Positions 23,443 through 31,093 of a DNA stretch of 64,000 bases are shown one piece after another. The position numbers were made by a program, and so were the translations under genes. The stretch comes from Bacillus subtilis subsp. subtilis (GTDB taxonomy: Bacteria > Pseudomonadota > Gammaproteobacteria > Xanthomonadales > Xanthomonadaceae), in assembly GCA_021733645.1 (NCBI GenBank), contig JAHREJ010000003.1, forward strand, positions 1 through 64,000, read 5' to 3'. The notes beneath the pieces are model-generated. The model did no database searches, had not been told where the DNA came from, and saw only the letters and a program-made list of their open reading frames with translations. Each line of letters starts with the position of its first letter. Position 1 is the stretch's first letter.

Positions 23443-23480
23443 GTACCGATCGACCCCTGGAGCTGCCCCCCCAAAAAAGG

Positions 23481-23693
23481 TTCTTCGCCTATGTGCGGGG
23501 CAAGCAGAAGCGTGCCTTGAGGCTTACCAGGCGCAGCCGTTGGCGGGTCGGGCGCTGGGCCCCTATGCCCTTTCCGGCGAATGTCCTCCGGCCGCGGGGC
23601 GGCCTCCTCCTTTACTTCGCCTCCAAGGGCATAGGGGCCCAGCGCCCGACCCGCCAAAGGCCTTCAAAAAGGCCCGGCTCCCCGCCCGTACCG
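23481..23693 (-). repeat. Long-hairpin repeat element, copy 2
   Basis: A 33-bp perfect inverted repeat (23540-23572 with 23625-23657) surrounds a 52-base loop with nested pairs (GGCGAA/TTCGCC, GGCCG/CGGCC). Compared with copy 1 at 12213-12420 it lies in the opposite orientation and shares 28 of 33 stem positions. Also shared are the loop core GGCGAAGTAAAGGAGGAGG on the - strand, a 29-base flank at 23665-23693 (three differences) and the opposite flank ending in GAAGAA on the - strand. Each of the five stem differences is matched by the complementary change in the other arm. It sits between convergent genes. Confidence 0.85.
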
Positions 23694-23885
23694 GCGGCTA
23701 GGGGGCCCTCACGCTCGCGACCGGCCCGATCGGAGACGCCAGCCGATCCAAACGGCACGGAGACGCCAGCCGATCCAAACGGCAGCGGCGCACACGGCCA
23801 ACCGCGTACGGCCACCCGCGTAGCGTCGTGCTCAGTCTGCGACAGCCGTTGTAACAAGACGCTCCCCTCAAATCGGAGAAGAGCC
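23694..23885. other. Gene-free stretch before the rhlE terminator
   Basis: It contains two near-identical copies of a short block, GGAGACGCCAGCCGATCCAA at about 23732-23751 and 23759-23778, 27 bp apart. No gene or promoter is recognisable. Confidence 0.45.
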
Positions 23886-23917
23886 AAAAAAAAGGGCGAC
23901 GCAGATGCGTCGCCCTC
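23886..23917 (-). terminator. Intrinsic terminator of rhlE
   Basis: On the - strand AGGGCGACGCA and TGCGTCGCCCT form a perfect 11-bp stem (two-base loop), followed by T8 at 23893-23886. It lies about 27 bases after the helicase stop. Confidence 0.9.
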
Positions 23918-23943
23918 TTCAATGCAACCGGTCCGCGAACCGA

Positions 23944-25383
23944 TCAGCTGGCGCGGCCGCCACCGCCGCCCTGGCCACGGCCGCCGCCGCCGCCATTGCC
24001 GCCGCCACCATTGCCACCGCCACCATTGCCACCGCCACGGCGCTGGCCCTGCGGCTGGCCGCCACGCGGCGCACTGCGGCCGGCACCATCACGCTGGCCG
24101 CCACCGGCTTTCTTCGGGCCGGCATGGGCGTGGCGCGGGGCCTCGGCGTGCGGGCGGCGGGCATGCGCGTGCTTGCGCGGCGCACGATCGCCACCGGGCA
24201 GTTCGGCCTTGCCCGGCGCACTGTTGCCCCAGCGGATCGGGGTCTGCGGCTCGAAGCCCGGCACGTCGCGGATGTCCATGTCCTTGTCGAGCAGGCGCAC
24301 GATCTGGCGCAGCAGCTTGGCCTCGTCCTGGGCCACCAGCGAAATCGCCTGGCCGGTCGAGCCGTTGCGGCCGGTACGGCCGATGCGGTGCACGTAATCC
24401 TCGGCCACCATCGGCAGGTCATAGTTGATGACCTTCGGCAGCTCGTTGATGTCGATGCCGCGCGCGGCGATATCGGTGGCCACCAGCACGGTCACGCGGC
24501 CGGCCTTGAAGTCGCCCAGCGCACGCAGGCGCTGGCCCTGGCTCTTGTTGCCGTGGATCGCCGCGGTCTTGATGCCGGACTTGTCCAGGAACATGGCCAG
24601 CTTGTCGCAGCCGTGCTTGGTACGGCCGAACACCAGGGTCTGCTCGCGGCTGTCCTGGGCCAGCAGGTGCAGCAGCAGCTCGCGCTTGCGCGCGCCATCG
24701 ACCGGGTGCACGCGGTGGCTGATGCTCTCGGCCACGGTGTTCTTCGGGGTCACCTGGATCTGCACCGGATCGCGCATGAACTCCAGCGCCAGCTGCTTGA
24801 TGCTCTCTTCGAAGGTCGCCGAGAACAGCAGGGTCTGGCGGTTCTGGCGCGGCAGCTTGGCCAGGATCTTCTTGATCGACGGCAGGAAGCCCATGTCCAG
24901 CATGCGGTCGGCTTCGTCCAGCACCAGGATCTCGATCCCGGACAGGTCCACGCTGCGGCGTTCGATATGGTCGATCAGGCGGCCCGGGCAGGCCACCAGC
25001 AGGTCCACGCCACGGCGCAGCACGTCGAACTGGTTGCCCATGCCGACGCCGCCGTAGATGCAGGCACTGGGAATGCGCAGGTACTTGCTGTAACCACGCA
25101 GGCTGTCATGCACCTGGGTGGCCAGCTCGCGGGTCGGGGTCAGGATCAGCGCGCGCGGCTTGCGCGGGCCGCTCACGGCCTGCGGGTTGGTGCCCAGGTG
25201 CTGCAGCAGTGGCAGGCCGAACGCGGCGGTCTTGCCGGTACCGGTCTGTGCGCCGGCCAGCAGGTCGCGGCCTTCCAGGGCCAGCGGGATCGCCTGCTCC
25301 TGGATCGGGGTCGGGTTTTCATAGCCCTGCTCGGACAACGCGCGCAGCAGGAACGGGGCAAGGCCCAAGGATTCAAAAGACAT
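23944..25383 (-). CDS. rhlE: DEAD-box ATP-dependent RNA helicase (RhlE type)
   Basis: The 479-residue helicase has Q motif YENPTPIQEQAIP, Walker A GAQTGTGKT (residues 44-52), TPTRELA, LVLDEADRMLDMGF, SATF, LVATDIAARGID and YVHRIGRTGRNG. A basic/Gly-rich tail ends in repeats of NGGGG encoded by three tandem 15-bp units (23992-24036), as in RhlE proteins with RNA-binding tails. It unwinds structured RNA and is often linked with the degradosome or ribosome assembly. Its likely promoter at 25624-25653 gives a 5' leader of about 230 bases, which suggests post-transcriptional control as for cold-induced helicases (inference). Confidence 0.9.
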   Translation of the reverse strand: MSFESLGLAPFLLRALSEQGYENPTPIQEQAIPLALEGRDLLAGAQTGTGKTAAFGLPLLQHLGTNPQAVSGPRKPRALILTPTRELATQVHDSLRGYSKYLRIPSACIYGGVGMGNQFDVLRRGVDLLVACPGRLIDHIERRSVDLSGIEILVLDEADRMLDMGFLPSIKKILAKLPRQNRQTLLFSATFEESIKQLALEFMRDPVQIQVTPKNTVAESISHRVHPVDGARKRELLLHLLAQDSREQTLVFGRTKHGCDKLAMFLDKSGIKTAAIHGNKSQGQRLRALGDFKAGRVTVLVATDIAARGIDINELPKVINYDLPMVAEDYVHRIGRTGRNGSTGQAISLVAQDEAKLLRQIVRLLDKDMDIRDVPGFEPQTPIRWGNSAPGKAELPGGDRAPRKHAHARRPHAEAPRHAHAGPKKAGGGQRDGAGRSAPRGGQPQGQRRGGGNGGGGNGGGGNGGGGGRGQGGGGGRAS

Positions 25384-25623
25384 CGGGTGGAGGCTCCAAA
25401 GACAAAGTAACGCCAGGCCGAATGGCCGGACGCGAGGCAGATCAAAGTGATCGGCTGACTCGGAGCGTTCCCGTAAACCGCGCTGCGAGAATTGGGTGCA
25501 GCCGGCGCGGTGCGCAGACTGGAATGCATGACGAATGGCGTCGGAGTGGGGGCGGGCGACGGATCGTTGATCCATATCGCCGGCGATCCCGAAGGGAAAC
25601 GGACGGCCGCTGCAGACCCGCAT

Positions 25624-25653
25624 AGTCTAGCGGATAGTTGAGATCCATACCAA
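25624..25653 (-). promoter_or_regulatory. Candidate rhlE promoter
   Basis: On the - strand TTGGTA (25653-25648), an 18-bp spacer and TAGACT (25629-25624) make a plausible sigma-70 promoter. Transcription would begin near 25617 and leave a leader of about 234 bases before the helicase start. Confidence 0.5.
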
Positions 25654-25745
25654 ATATGCCTGTTCAGGTTGGGGGGCGGGCTGCGCCCGGGCTTTCAAGG
25701 CAACGTCAAGTGCAACAGCAACAGCAACAGCCGGCTTATCGGAGG

Positions 25746-25851
25746 GGGGCGGGGTGGGGCCGGTTGAGGGGGACGCTGCAAGTACGTCCTTGTAAGCTCA
25801 GTCGCCGCATCCATGCGGCTCATGCCCCCTCAACCGGACCCACCCCGCCCC
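25746..25851. repeat. Long-hairpin repeat element, unrelated arms
   Basis: 27-bp arms at 25746-25772 and 25825-25851 pair with one G/T mismatch and enclose 52 bases. Inside is a second hairpin (GCCGCA TCCA TGCGGC, near 25804-25819). The architecture is like the two elements at 12.3 and 23.6 kb but the arm and loop sequences differ. It lies in the 695-bp divergent gap between rhlE and the fumarylacetoacetase gene. Confidence 0.75.
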
Positions 25852-25885
25852 TTGATGGTGGGTCGGTGGCTGGTGCCAGGCCGAA

Positions 25886-25906
25886 CGGCAAACGGCAAAC
25901 GGCAAA
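25886..25906. repeat. Three tandem copies of CGGCAAA
   Basis: CGGCAAA at 25886-25892, 25893-25899 and 25900-25906. It is a short tandem repeat in the gap upstream of the fumarylacetoacetase gene, with no known function. Confidence 0.7.
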
Positions 25907-26016
25907 TGGCTGGCGGAGGGGGTCAGGTGTCACGGGTGATGGAGGCGTGGGAGAGGGGAGAGGGGTTGGAGCTGGATTGATGCGGGGTGTTGTAGGGTGG
26001 GATGTCGCGTTGCAGC

Positions 26017-26044
26017 TTGGTGGTGCGACAATTTTGGTTACACT
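26017..26044 (+). promoter_or_regulatory. Promoter of the fumarylacetoacetase operon
   Basis: TTGGTG (26017-26022), a 16-bp spacer and TACACT (26039-26044) in an A/T-rich stretch, 35 bases before the start codon. Confidence 0.55.
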
Positions 26045-26078
26045 CGAAACCTATTTTCGCGATCCCGGATACCCACCC

Positions 26079-27068
26079 ATGAAGCTTGGTTCTTTGAAGG
26101 AAGGCGGCCGCGACGGCACCCTGATCGTGGTGTCGCGTGACCTGCGCCACGGCGTGCGGGCCACCGGCATCGCCGCCACCCTGCAGCAGGCGCTGGAAGA
26201 CTGGAGCCACCTGGCGCCGCGCCTGAACGCCCTGTACGCGTCGCTCAACGACGGCAGCGCCGACGGCGTGTTCGACATCGACCTGCAGGCGCTGGCCGCG
26301 CCGCTGCCGCGTGCCTATGAGTTCGTCGATGGCAGTGCCTACCTGCCGCACGTGGCGCGCGTGCGCCGTGCGCGTGGCGCCGAGGTGCCGGAGAGCTTCT
26401 ACACCGACCCGCTCATGTACCAGGCCACCAGCGCCGGCTTCTACGGCCCGCGCGATGCGGTGAAGGTGGTCAGCGAGGACTACGGCATCGACCTGGAAGC
26501 GGAGATCGTGGTGATCACCGACGACGTGCCGATGGCGGTCACCGCCGAGCAGGCTGCCGGCCATATCCAGCTGGTCGGGCTGGTCAACGATGTCTCGCTG
26601 CGCAACCTGATTCCGGGCGAACTGGCCAAGGGCTTCGGCTTCCTGCAGTCCAAGCCGCGTTCGGCGTTGTCGCCGGTGTTCGTCACCCCCGACGAGCTGG
26701 GCCAGGCCTGGCAGGACAGCAAGGTGCACCTGCCGCTGCTCACCCATATCAATGGGGCCTGGTTCGGTGCGCCCGAAGCGGGCGTGGACATGCAGTTCAA
26801 CTTCGCCCAGCTGGTGGCCCACGCGGCCAAGACCCGCCCGTTGGGCGCCGGTGCCATCGTCGGCTCGGGCACCATCGCCAATGAGGACACCAGCAAGGGG
26901 GCGTCTTGCTTTGCCGAACAGCGCACCGTGGAAACCCTGCGCGACGGCAAGCCCAGCACGCCGTTCATGTCCTTTGGCGACGTGGTCCGTATCGAGATGC
27001 TCGATGCGGCCGGTGAGAGCATCTTCGGTGCCATCGAACAGCGCATCGAACAGGCCGCCAAGCCCTGA
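26079..27068 (+). CDS. Fumarylacetoacetate hydrolase family protein
   Basis: The 329-residue FAH-family enzyme has the catalytic/metal-binding segments GIDLEAEIVVITDDVP, LVNDVSLRNLIPGE and the C-terminal IVGSGTIANEDTSKGASCFAEQRTVE. FAH cleaves fumarylacetoacetate to fumarate and acetoacetate at the end of tyrosine/homogentisate degradation. The following maleylacetoacetate isomerase supports this role. This short form (about 330 residues) is the bacterial type rather than the 420-residue animal enzyme. The start at 26079 (MKLGSLKEGGRDG) is typical; upstream in-frame sequence is non-coding. Confidence 0.9.
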   Translation: MKLGSLKEGGRDGTLIVVSRDLRHGVRATGIAATLQQALEDWSHLAPRLNALYASLNDGSADGVFDIDLQALAAPLPRAYEFVDGSAYLPHVARVRRARGAEVPESFYTDPLMYQATSAGFYGPRDAVKVVSEDYGIDLEAEIVVITDDVPMAVTAEQAAGHIQLVGLVNDVSLRNLIPGELAKGFGFLQSKPRSALSPVFVTPDELGQAWQDSKVHLPLLTHINGAWFGAPEAGVDMQFNFAQLVAHAAKTRPLGAGAIVGSGTIANEDTSKGASCFAEQRTVETLRDGKPSTPFMSFGDVVRIEMLDAAGESIFGAIEQRIEQAAKP

Positions 27069-27088
27069 ACGCCCCGGACACCGCCGCC

Positions 27089-27742
27089 GTGGCATCCATC
27101 GAGCTGTTCAGCTACTGGCGGTCCAGCGCGGCCTATCGCGTGCGGATCGGGCTGAACCTCAAGCAGTTGCCGCACCGGATCACCCCGGTGCACCTGGTGC
27201 GCGACGGCGGCCAGCAGCACAGCGCGGCCTATGCCGCGCTCAACCCGCAGGAACTGGTGCCCACCCTGTGCCATGACGGCCAGGTGCTGCAGCAGTCGAT
27301 GGCGATCCTGGAATACCTGGATGAAGTATTCCCGCTGCCGGCGCTGCTGCCCGACGATGCGCCCGGGCGGGCGCGGGTGCGCGCGCTGGCCCAACTGGTG
27401 GCGTGCGATATCCACCCGCTCAACAACCTGCGGGTGATGCAGTTCTTCAGCGATACCTGGAGCGTGCCCCAGCCCGAGCGCGATGACTGGACCCGGCACT
27501 GGATGCGGCTGGGCTTCGAGGCGATGGAGCGCCTGCTGGTGGAATCGGTGGAGACCGGCCGCTTCTGCCACGGCGACATGCCCACCCTGGCCGACTGTTG
27601 CCTGGTGCCGCAGTTGTACAACGCGCGCCGCTTCAACCTGGACCTGGCGCCGTATCCAACCCTGGTGCGGATCGACGCGGCCTGCCTGGCGCTGCCGGCC
27701 TTCGACGCGGCGCGCCCGGAAAACCAGCCGGACGCCGCGTAG
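27089..27742 (+). CDS. maiA: Maleylacetoacetate isomerase (zeta-class glutathione transferase)
   Basis: Converts maleylacetoacetate to fumarylacetoacetate with glutathione. The 217-residue protein has the zeta-class motif YWRSSAAYRVRIGLNLK at the N-terminus, NPQELVPTL, QSMAILEYLDE and a GST C-terminal domain with FCHGDMPTLADCCLVPQLYNARRF. It starts at GTG 27089, 20 bases after the FAH gene, forming a two-gene homogentisate-pathway operon. Its TAG stop lies inside a GTAG palindrome (27739 onward). Confidence 0.93.
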   Translation: MASIELFSYWRSSAAYRVRIGLNLKQLPHRITPVHLVRDGGQQHSAAYAALNPQELVPTLCHDGQVLQQSMAILEYLDEVFPLPALLPDDAPGRARVRALAQLVACDIHPLNNLRVMQFFSDTWSVPQPERDDWTRHWMRLGFEAMERLLVESVETGRFCHGDMPTLADCCLVPQLYNARRFNLDLAPYPTLVRIDAACLALPAFDAARPENQPDAA

Positions 27743-27761
27743 ATCCACGCCCGGCGTGCAG
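27739..27761. repeat. REP-like palindrome overlapping the maiA stop codon
   Basis: GTAGATCCACGCCCGGCGTG begins at 27739, so the GTAG head supplies the TAG stop of maiA. It lies between convergent maiA and the pilT-like gene. Confidence 0.55.
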
Positions 27762-27772
27762 GCGCTTCCCCA

Positions 27773-28900
27773 TCAGAACCCGTGGGTGATCGCCGCCGGG
27801 GTGCTGGCCGAATAGTCGGCGTACGGATCGTGCTCGCTGCCGCCTTCGGACAAGCGGAACTTCAGCGCCAGGCCATCGCGCGAGTCGGCCGCGCGCAGCG
27901 CTTCCTCCTGCTCGATGATGCCGTTCTTGGCCATGCGGAACAGGCACTGGTCGAAGCTTTCCATGCCTTCCTCCAGCGAAGCCTCCATCGCCGCCTTGAT
28001 CTCGTGCACCTGGCCGCGGCGCAGCAGGTCGCGGATCATCGGGGTATTGATCAGCACTTCGGTAGCCGGCAGGCGTCGCCCATCCGTGCCCTTGACCAGG
28101 CGCTGGGACACCACCGCGCGCAGGTTCAAGGACAGGTTCATCAGCACGTTGCGGTGCGCGCTCTCCGGGAAGAAGTTCAGGATGCGCTCGATGGTCTGGT
28201 CGGCATTGTTGGAGTGCAGCGTGGCCAGGCACAGGTGCCCGGTCTCGGCGAAGGCGATGGCCGCCTCCATGGTTTCGGCATCCAGGATTTCGCCGATCAG
28301 GATCACGTCCGGCGCTTCGCGCATCGCGTTTTTCAGCGCGTTGTGGAAGGCGTGCGTATCCAGCCCGACCTCGCGCTGGTTGACGATGGACATCTTGTGC
28401 TTGTGCAGGTACTCGATCGGATCCTCGATGGTGAGGATGTGACCGGTGGTGGTGCTGTTGCGATGGTCGATCATCGAGGCCAGCGAGGTGGACTTGCCCG
28501 AACCGGTCGAGCCGACCACCAGCACCAGCCCGCGCGGGGTCATGATGACGTCCTTGAGCACCTGCGGCAGATTGAGCTCTTCGATGCTGGGGATCTTGCT
28601 GCGGATCGCCCGGATCACCATGCCCACTTCGCCGCGCTGCTTGAACACGTTGACGCGGAAGCGCCCCGCCTCGGCCAGGGCAATGGCCATGTTGAGCTCC
28701 AGCTCGCGCTCGAACTCGGGTACCTGGCCTTCGTCCATCAGCGAGTAGGCGATTTTCTTGACCATGCCCGGCGGCAACCCGGTGTTTCCCAACGGGTACA
28801 GCTTGCCCTCGATCTTGATATAGACCGGGGCGCCGGTGGTCAAGAACATGTCCGACGCGTTCTTTTCGGTCATCAGCTTCAGGAAATAGCCGATATCCAT
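27773..28900 (-). CDS. PilT/PilU-family type IV pilus retraction ATPase
   Basis: The 375-residue ATPase has an N-terminal PAS-like domain (FLKLMTEKNASDMFLTTGAPVYIKIEGKL) and a RecA-like domain. The latter has Walker A VGSTGSGKST, Asp box TIEDPIEYLHKHKMSIVNQREVGLDT, Walker B region DVILIGEILDAETM, and His box FAETGHLCLATLHSNNADQTIERI. These motors depolymerise type IV pili for twitching motility and DNA uptake. The sequence resembles PilU-like paralogues more than PilT. The Walker B segment has GEILD where PilT proteins have GE-M/I-RD. The start at 28900 has GGGGAAA upstream. It stands alone, divergent from the DUF4398/OmpA pair. Confidence 0.88.
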   Translation of the reverse strand: MDIGYFLKLMTEKNASDMFLTTGAPVYIKIEGKLYPLGNTGLPPGMVKKIAYSLMDEGQVPEFERELELNMAIALAEAGRFRVNVFKQRGEVGMVIRAIRSKIPSIEELNLPQVLKDVIMTPRGLVLVVGSTGSGKSTSLASMIDHRNSTTTGHILTIEDPIEYLHKHKMSIVNQREVGLDTHAFHNALKNAMREAPDVILIGEILDAETMEAAIAFAETGHLCLATLHSNNADQTIERILNFFPESAHRNVLMNLSLNLRAVVSQRLVKGTDGRRLPATEVLINTPMIRDLLRRGQVHEIKAAMEASLEEGMESFDQCLFRMAKNGIIEQEEALRAADSRDGLALKFRLSEGGSEHDPYADYSASTPAAITHGF

Positions 28901-28997
28901 GCGAAATGTTTCCCCAACAATCGGCCGCGTGCCATTGCAAGCACGCCGCAGGCTTCCGACAATGGCCGCGCTCCTACTTCTGGCGACGGCACCCCCA

Positions 28998-29396
28998 ATG
29001 AATAGCTTCGCACAAATACGACGTATCCCGTCGGTGGTCATGATTGTTTGCGTGATGGCGTGCACATTCGCGCTGGCAGGCGCCGCCCAGGCCCAGGACG
29101 GCGCGCTGGAGCTGATGCAGGCCCGGCAGGCGGTGGACAAGGCCACCCAGGCCGATGCCGACCAGTACGCCCCGGACCTGATCGCCGTGGCCCGCCAAGG
29201 GCTGGAACAGGCCCAGCGCGCGGCCGGCGACCGCCGCGAGCGCAAGAACGCCCCGTCCCTGGCCATTCGCGCCACCGTGGATGCCGATCTGGCCCGCGCA
29301 CGCAGCGAAGAAGCCACCGCCACCGCCCAGCTGCAGCTGCGCCGCAATGAAGTGGCCCAGCTGCAACGCCAGCTCGCCACCGGGGAGAACCGTTGA
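28998..29396 (+). CDS. DUF4398 domain exported protein
   Basis: The product has about 132 residues, depending on start, with an N-terminal signal (VVMIVCVMACTFALAGAAQAQD) followed by two long helices rich in Ala, Arg and Glu (QARQAVDKATQADADQYAPD, ARSEEATATAQLQLRRNEV). DUF4398 proteins are periplasmic and usually encoded beside an OmpA-like protein, as here. The start is uncertain among 28962, 28998 and 29040; 28998 gives a signal peptide of normal length. Its TGA overlaps the ATG of the next gene. Function not established. Confidence 0.7.
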   Translation: MNSFAQIRRIPSVVMIVCVMACTFALAGAAQAQDGALELMQARQAVDKATQADADQYAPDLIAVARQGLEQAQRAAGDRRERKNAPSLAIRATVDADLARARSEEATATAQLQLRRNEVAQLQRQLATGENR

Positions 29397-30304
29397 TGAC
29401 CGTGTCCAAGAAGACCGCCAGGTTGCGCCTGCCGGCCCTGCTGTTGACCACCAGCCTGGCCCTGCCGCTGCTGGTGCACGCGGCTGAAGACCCGGCGGTG
29501 GCCCAGTTGAGCCAGCGCCTGATGGCCATCCAGGCCAATCCCGACGCCTCGCAGCTGGCCGCTTTCGAGCGGCTGCAGGCCCAGCAGGCCGTGGCCGATC
29601 TGGCCAAGGCCAAGCGCCGCGACCTGGACCAGGCCCGCTACCTGGCCGAGCGCCGGGTCGAGATCGCCGAAACCAGTGTGCGCGCCGCGCTGGCCCAGCG
29701 CGAGGTCGACCAGCTGGAGCGCACCCGCAGCGAGCTGCTGATCGAAGCCAGCCGCCGCGATGCCCAGCGTGCCCGCCAGGAAACCGAGCGCCTGCGCGTG
29801 CAGGCGCAGATCCAGGCCGAAGAGACCGACCGCCTGCGCCAGGCGGCCGAGCAGGAGGCGCTGGCCCGCCAGGATGCCGAAACCGCGCTGACCAGCGTGG
29901 CCGGCAAGCAGACCGCGCGACTGAGCGCGGCCCAGCAGAATGCGGCCAAGCTGGCCCGCGAAGAGGCCGAGCTGGTCTCGGGCAACAAGCTGCCCGGTTC
30001 GAAGTTCGATACCCGCGGTGAGGTCTTCACCTTCAATGGCGATGCGTTCGCGGCTGGCAAGGGCAGCCTGTCGGCCGCCGCCAAGGGCCAGGCCAAGGCC
30101 CTGGCCGAGTACCTGAACATCGGCAAGAAGGGCCGGGTGCGGATCGAGGCCTATGACGCTGCCGCCGGTGTGGGTGACCAGCGTGCGCAGGCCCTGCGTG
30201 ATGCGCTGGTGGCCGCCGGGGTGAGCGCCAGCCGGCTGCAGGTGGCGGGCAAGAAGGCGGCCGCGACCAAGGTCCGTTCGGCCGAGGTGATCATTACGCC
30301 CTGA
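29396..30304 (+). CDS. DUF4398 / OmpA-like domain protein with coiled coil
   Basis: The 302-residue exported protein has a signal peptide (ending LLVHAAED) and a long coiled-coil region (about residues 40-190, rich in E, R, A and Q). The C-terminal OmpA-like domain (FTFNGDAFAAGKGSLSAAAKGQAKALAEYLN, VRIEAYDAAAGVGDQRAQALRDALVAAGV) binds peptidoglycan in related proteins. It is translationally coupled to the DUF4398 gene (TGATG). It is probably an envelope-structure or cell-wall-associated protein; precise role unknown. Confidence 0.8.
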   Translation: MTVSKKTARLRLPALLLTTSLALPLLVHAAEDPAVAQLSQRLMAIQANPDASQLAAFERLQAQQAVADLAKAKRRDLDQARYLAERRVEIAETSVRAALAQREVDQLERTRSELLIEASRRDAQRARQETERLRVQAQIQAEETDRLRQAAEQEALARQDAETALTSVAGKQTARLSAAQQNAAKLAREEAELVSGNKLPGSKFDTRGEVFTFNGDAFAAGKGSLSAAAKGQAKALAEYLNIGKKGRVRIEAYDAAAGVGDQRAQALRDALVAAGVSASRLQVAGKKAAATKVRSAEVIITP

Positions 30305-30308
30305 CACC

Positions 30309-30368
30309 GTTGCACGGGCCGGGCGCCGCCGTGGGTGGGGGTGCAACTGGTTGTTTTTGTTTAATTTT
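30309..30368 (+). terminator. Probable terminator of the OmpA-like gene
   Basis: GTTGCAC (30309-30315) pairs with GTGCAAC (30341-30347), followed by a T-rich tract TGGTTGTTTTTGTTTAATTTT. The loop is long and GC-rich, so the strength is uncertain. Confidence 0.5.
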
Positions 30369-30427
30369 CGTTGGTCTGCGCGTTCAGGCTGAACCTTGGC
30401 TGGGCGACCTCGAAAATTTCAGATGAA

Positions 30428-30650
30428 ACGCTTGAAGACCCCCCGAAGCAGGCGTAGGGTCAGTTGTCCGGGTTGCCTTCTGTGACCCGGACGATTGGAG
30501 GGCCGGGCCGATGAACCGAGGGCACGAACCACAGCAGTCTGCAGTCCGGGCAGTCCCGGTTGCGCGTGCAGGTTCGGTCGCGGTGATGGCCGGGCGCTCC
30601 GCCCAAAAGCAACGCCCCGTGCCGTCCGGCCGGGGCGTTCTTGTTTCTGC
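30428..30650 (+). ncRNA. Candidate structured RNA or leader upstream of the DUF465 gene
   Basis: Over 220 bases hold no gene but several strong pairings: GTCCGGGT/ACCCGGAC (30466-30473 with 30486-30493), GAACC..GCAC with GTGC.GGTTC (about 30524-30537 with 30568-30577), and a final hairpin. A weak promoter (TTGGCT, 17 bp, TCAGAT) precedes it around 30394-30423. It could be an independent small RNA or a 5' regulatory leader. No known Rfam-type family is recognisable to me. Confidence 0.4.
30611..30648 (+). terminator. Terminator-like hairpin just before the DUF465 gene
   Basis: AACGCCCCG (30611-30619) pairs with CGGGGCGTT (30631-30639), with an inner GCC/GGC pair, followed by CTTGTTTC. It lies 12-25 bases before the AGGAGG of the next gene, so it either ends the upstream RNA or acts as an attenuator. 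Confidence 0.55.
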
Positions 30651-30673
30651 AGTACAGCGATAGGAGGTTCATC

Positions 30674-30892
30674 ATGTTTGAAGGTCAGCCCCAGAGCGAG
30701 ATTGATGCACGCCGCAAGCGTGACCCGGAATTCAAGGCACTGTACGAACGGCACCAGAAGTTGAACAAAAAGTGCATGGATGCCGAACTGGGTGTGCTTC
30801 CGATCGACAAACTCACTTTGGGCCAGATGAAGCGTGAGAAGCTGCTGGCGAAGCAGAAGCTGGAACGCATGTACGACTCCCCCATGCATTGA
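30674..30892 (+). CDS. DUF465 / YdcH-like small helical protein
   Basis: The 72-residue protein (MFEGQPQSEIDARRKRDPEFKALYERHQKLNKKCMDAE..., then LTLGQMKREKLLAKQKLERMY) matches the DUF465 family, short antiparallel helical hairpins of unknown role. A perfect AGGAGG at 30662-30667 precedes the ATG by six bases, so it is efficiently translated. The unusual feature is the long structured stretch with a terminator-like hairpin directly upstream. Confidence 0.85.
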   Translation: MFEGQPQSEIDARRKRDPEFKALYERHQKLNKKCMDAELGVLPIDKLTLGQMKREKLLAKQKLERMYDSPMH

Positions 30893-31023
30893 TGTAAGGT
30901 TTTGACCAACGCCGCGGGCGGCGTCCGTCTCCTCGTCGACGGGCGCCGTTCGCGTCGCTCCCCGCCCGGGGCGCGCGGCCAGGCGCCGCCCACTGCCCGG
31001 CAGCGGCCTTTGATCGCCGCAAC

Positions 31024-31052
31024 CTGACTTTCAGCGCCAACCGTCGGATAAT
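31024..31052 (+). promoter_or_regulatory. Promoter of cbs
   Basis: CTGACT (31024-31029), a 17-bp spacer and GATAAT (31047-31052), 42 bases before the cbs start codon. Confidence 0.6.
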
Positions 31053-31093
31053 CATCGGTCCGGCCGCATTGCGGCGCGAACCGACGTGATCCG

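Noticed and set aside
22512..23657. 381-codon - strand frame spanning the second hairpin element and the end of the TonB receptor
   Set aside because: Antisense to a well-supported gene and to a non-coding repeat; no domain.
28998..29396. Upstream in-frame ATG at 28962 as start of the DUF4398 gene
   Set aside because: It would place extra hydrophobic residues before a signal peptide that already has normal length; the choice between 28998 and 29040 remains open.
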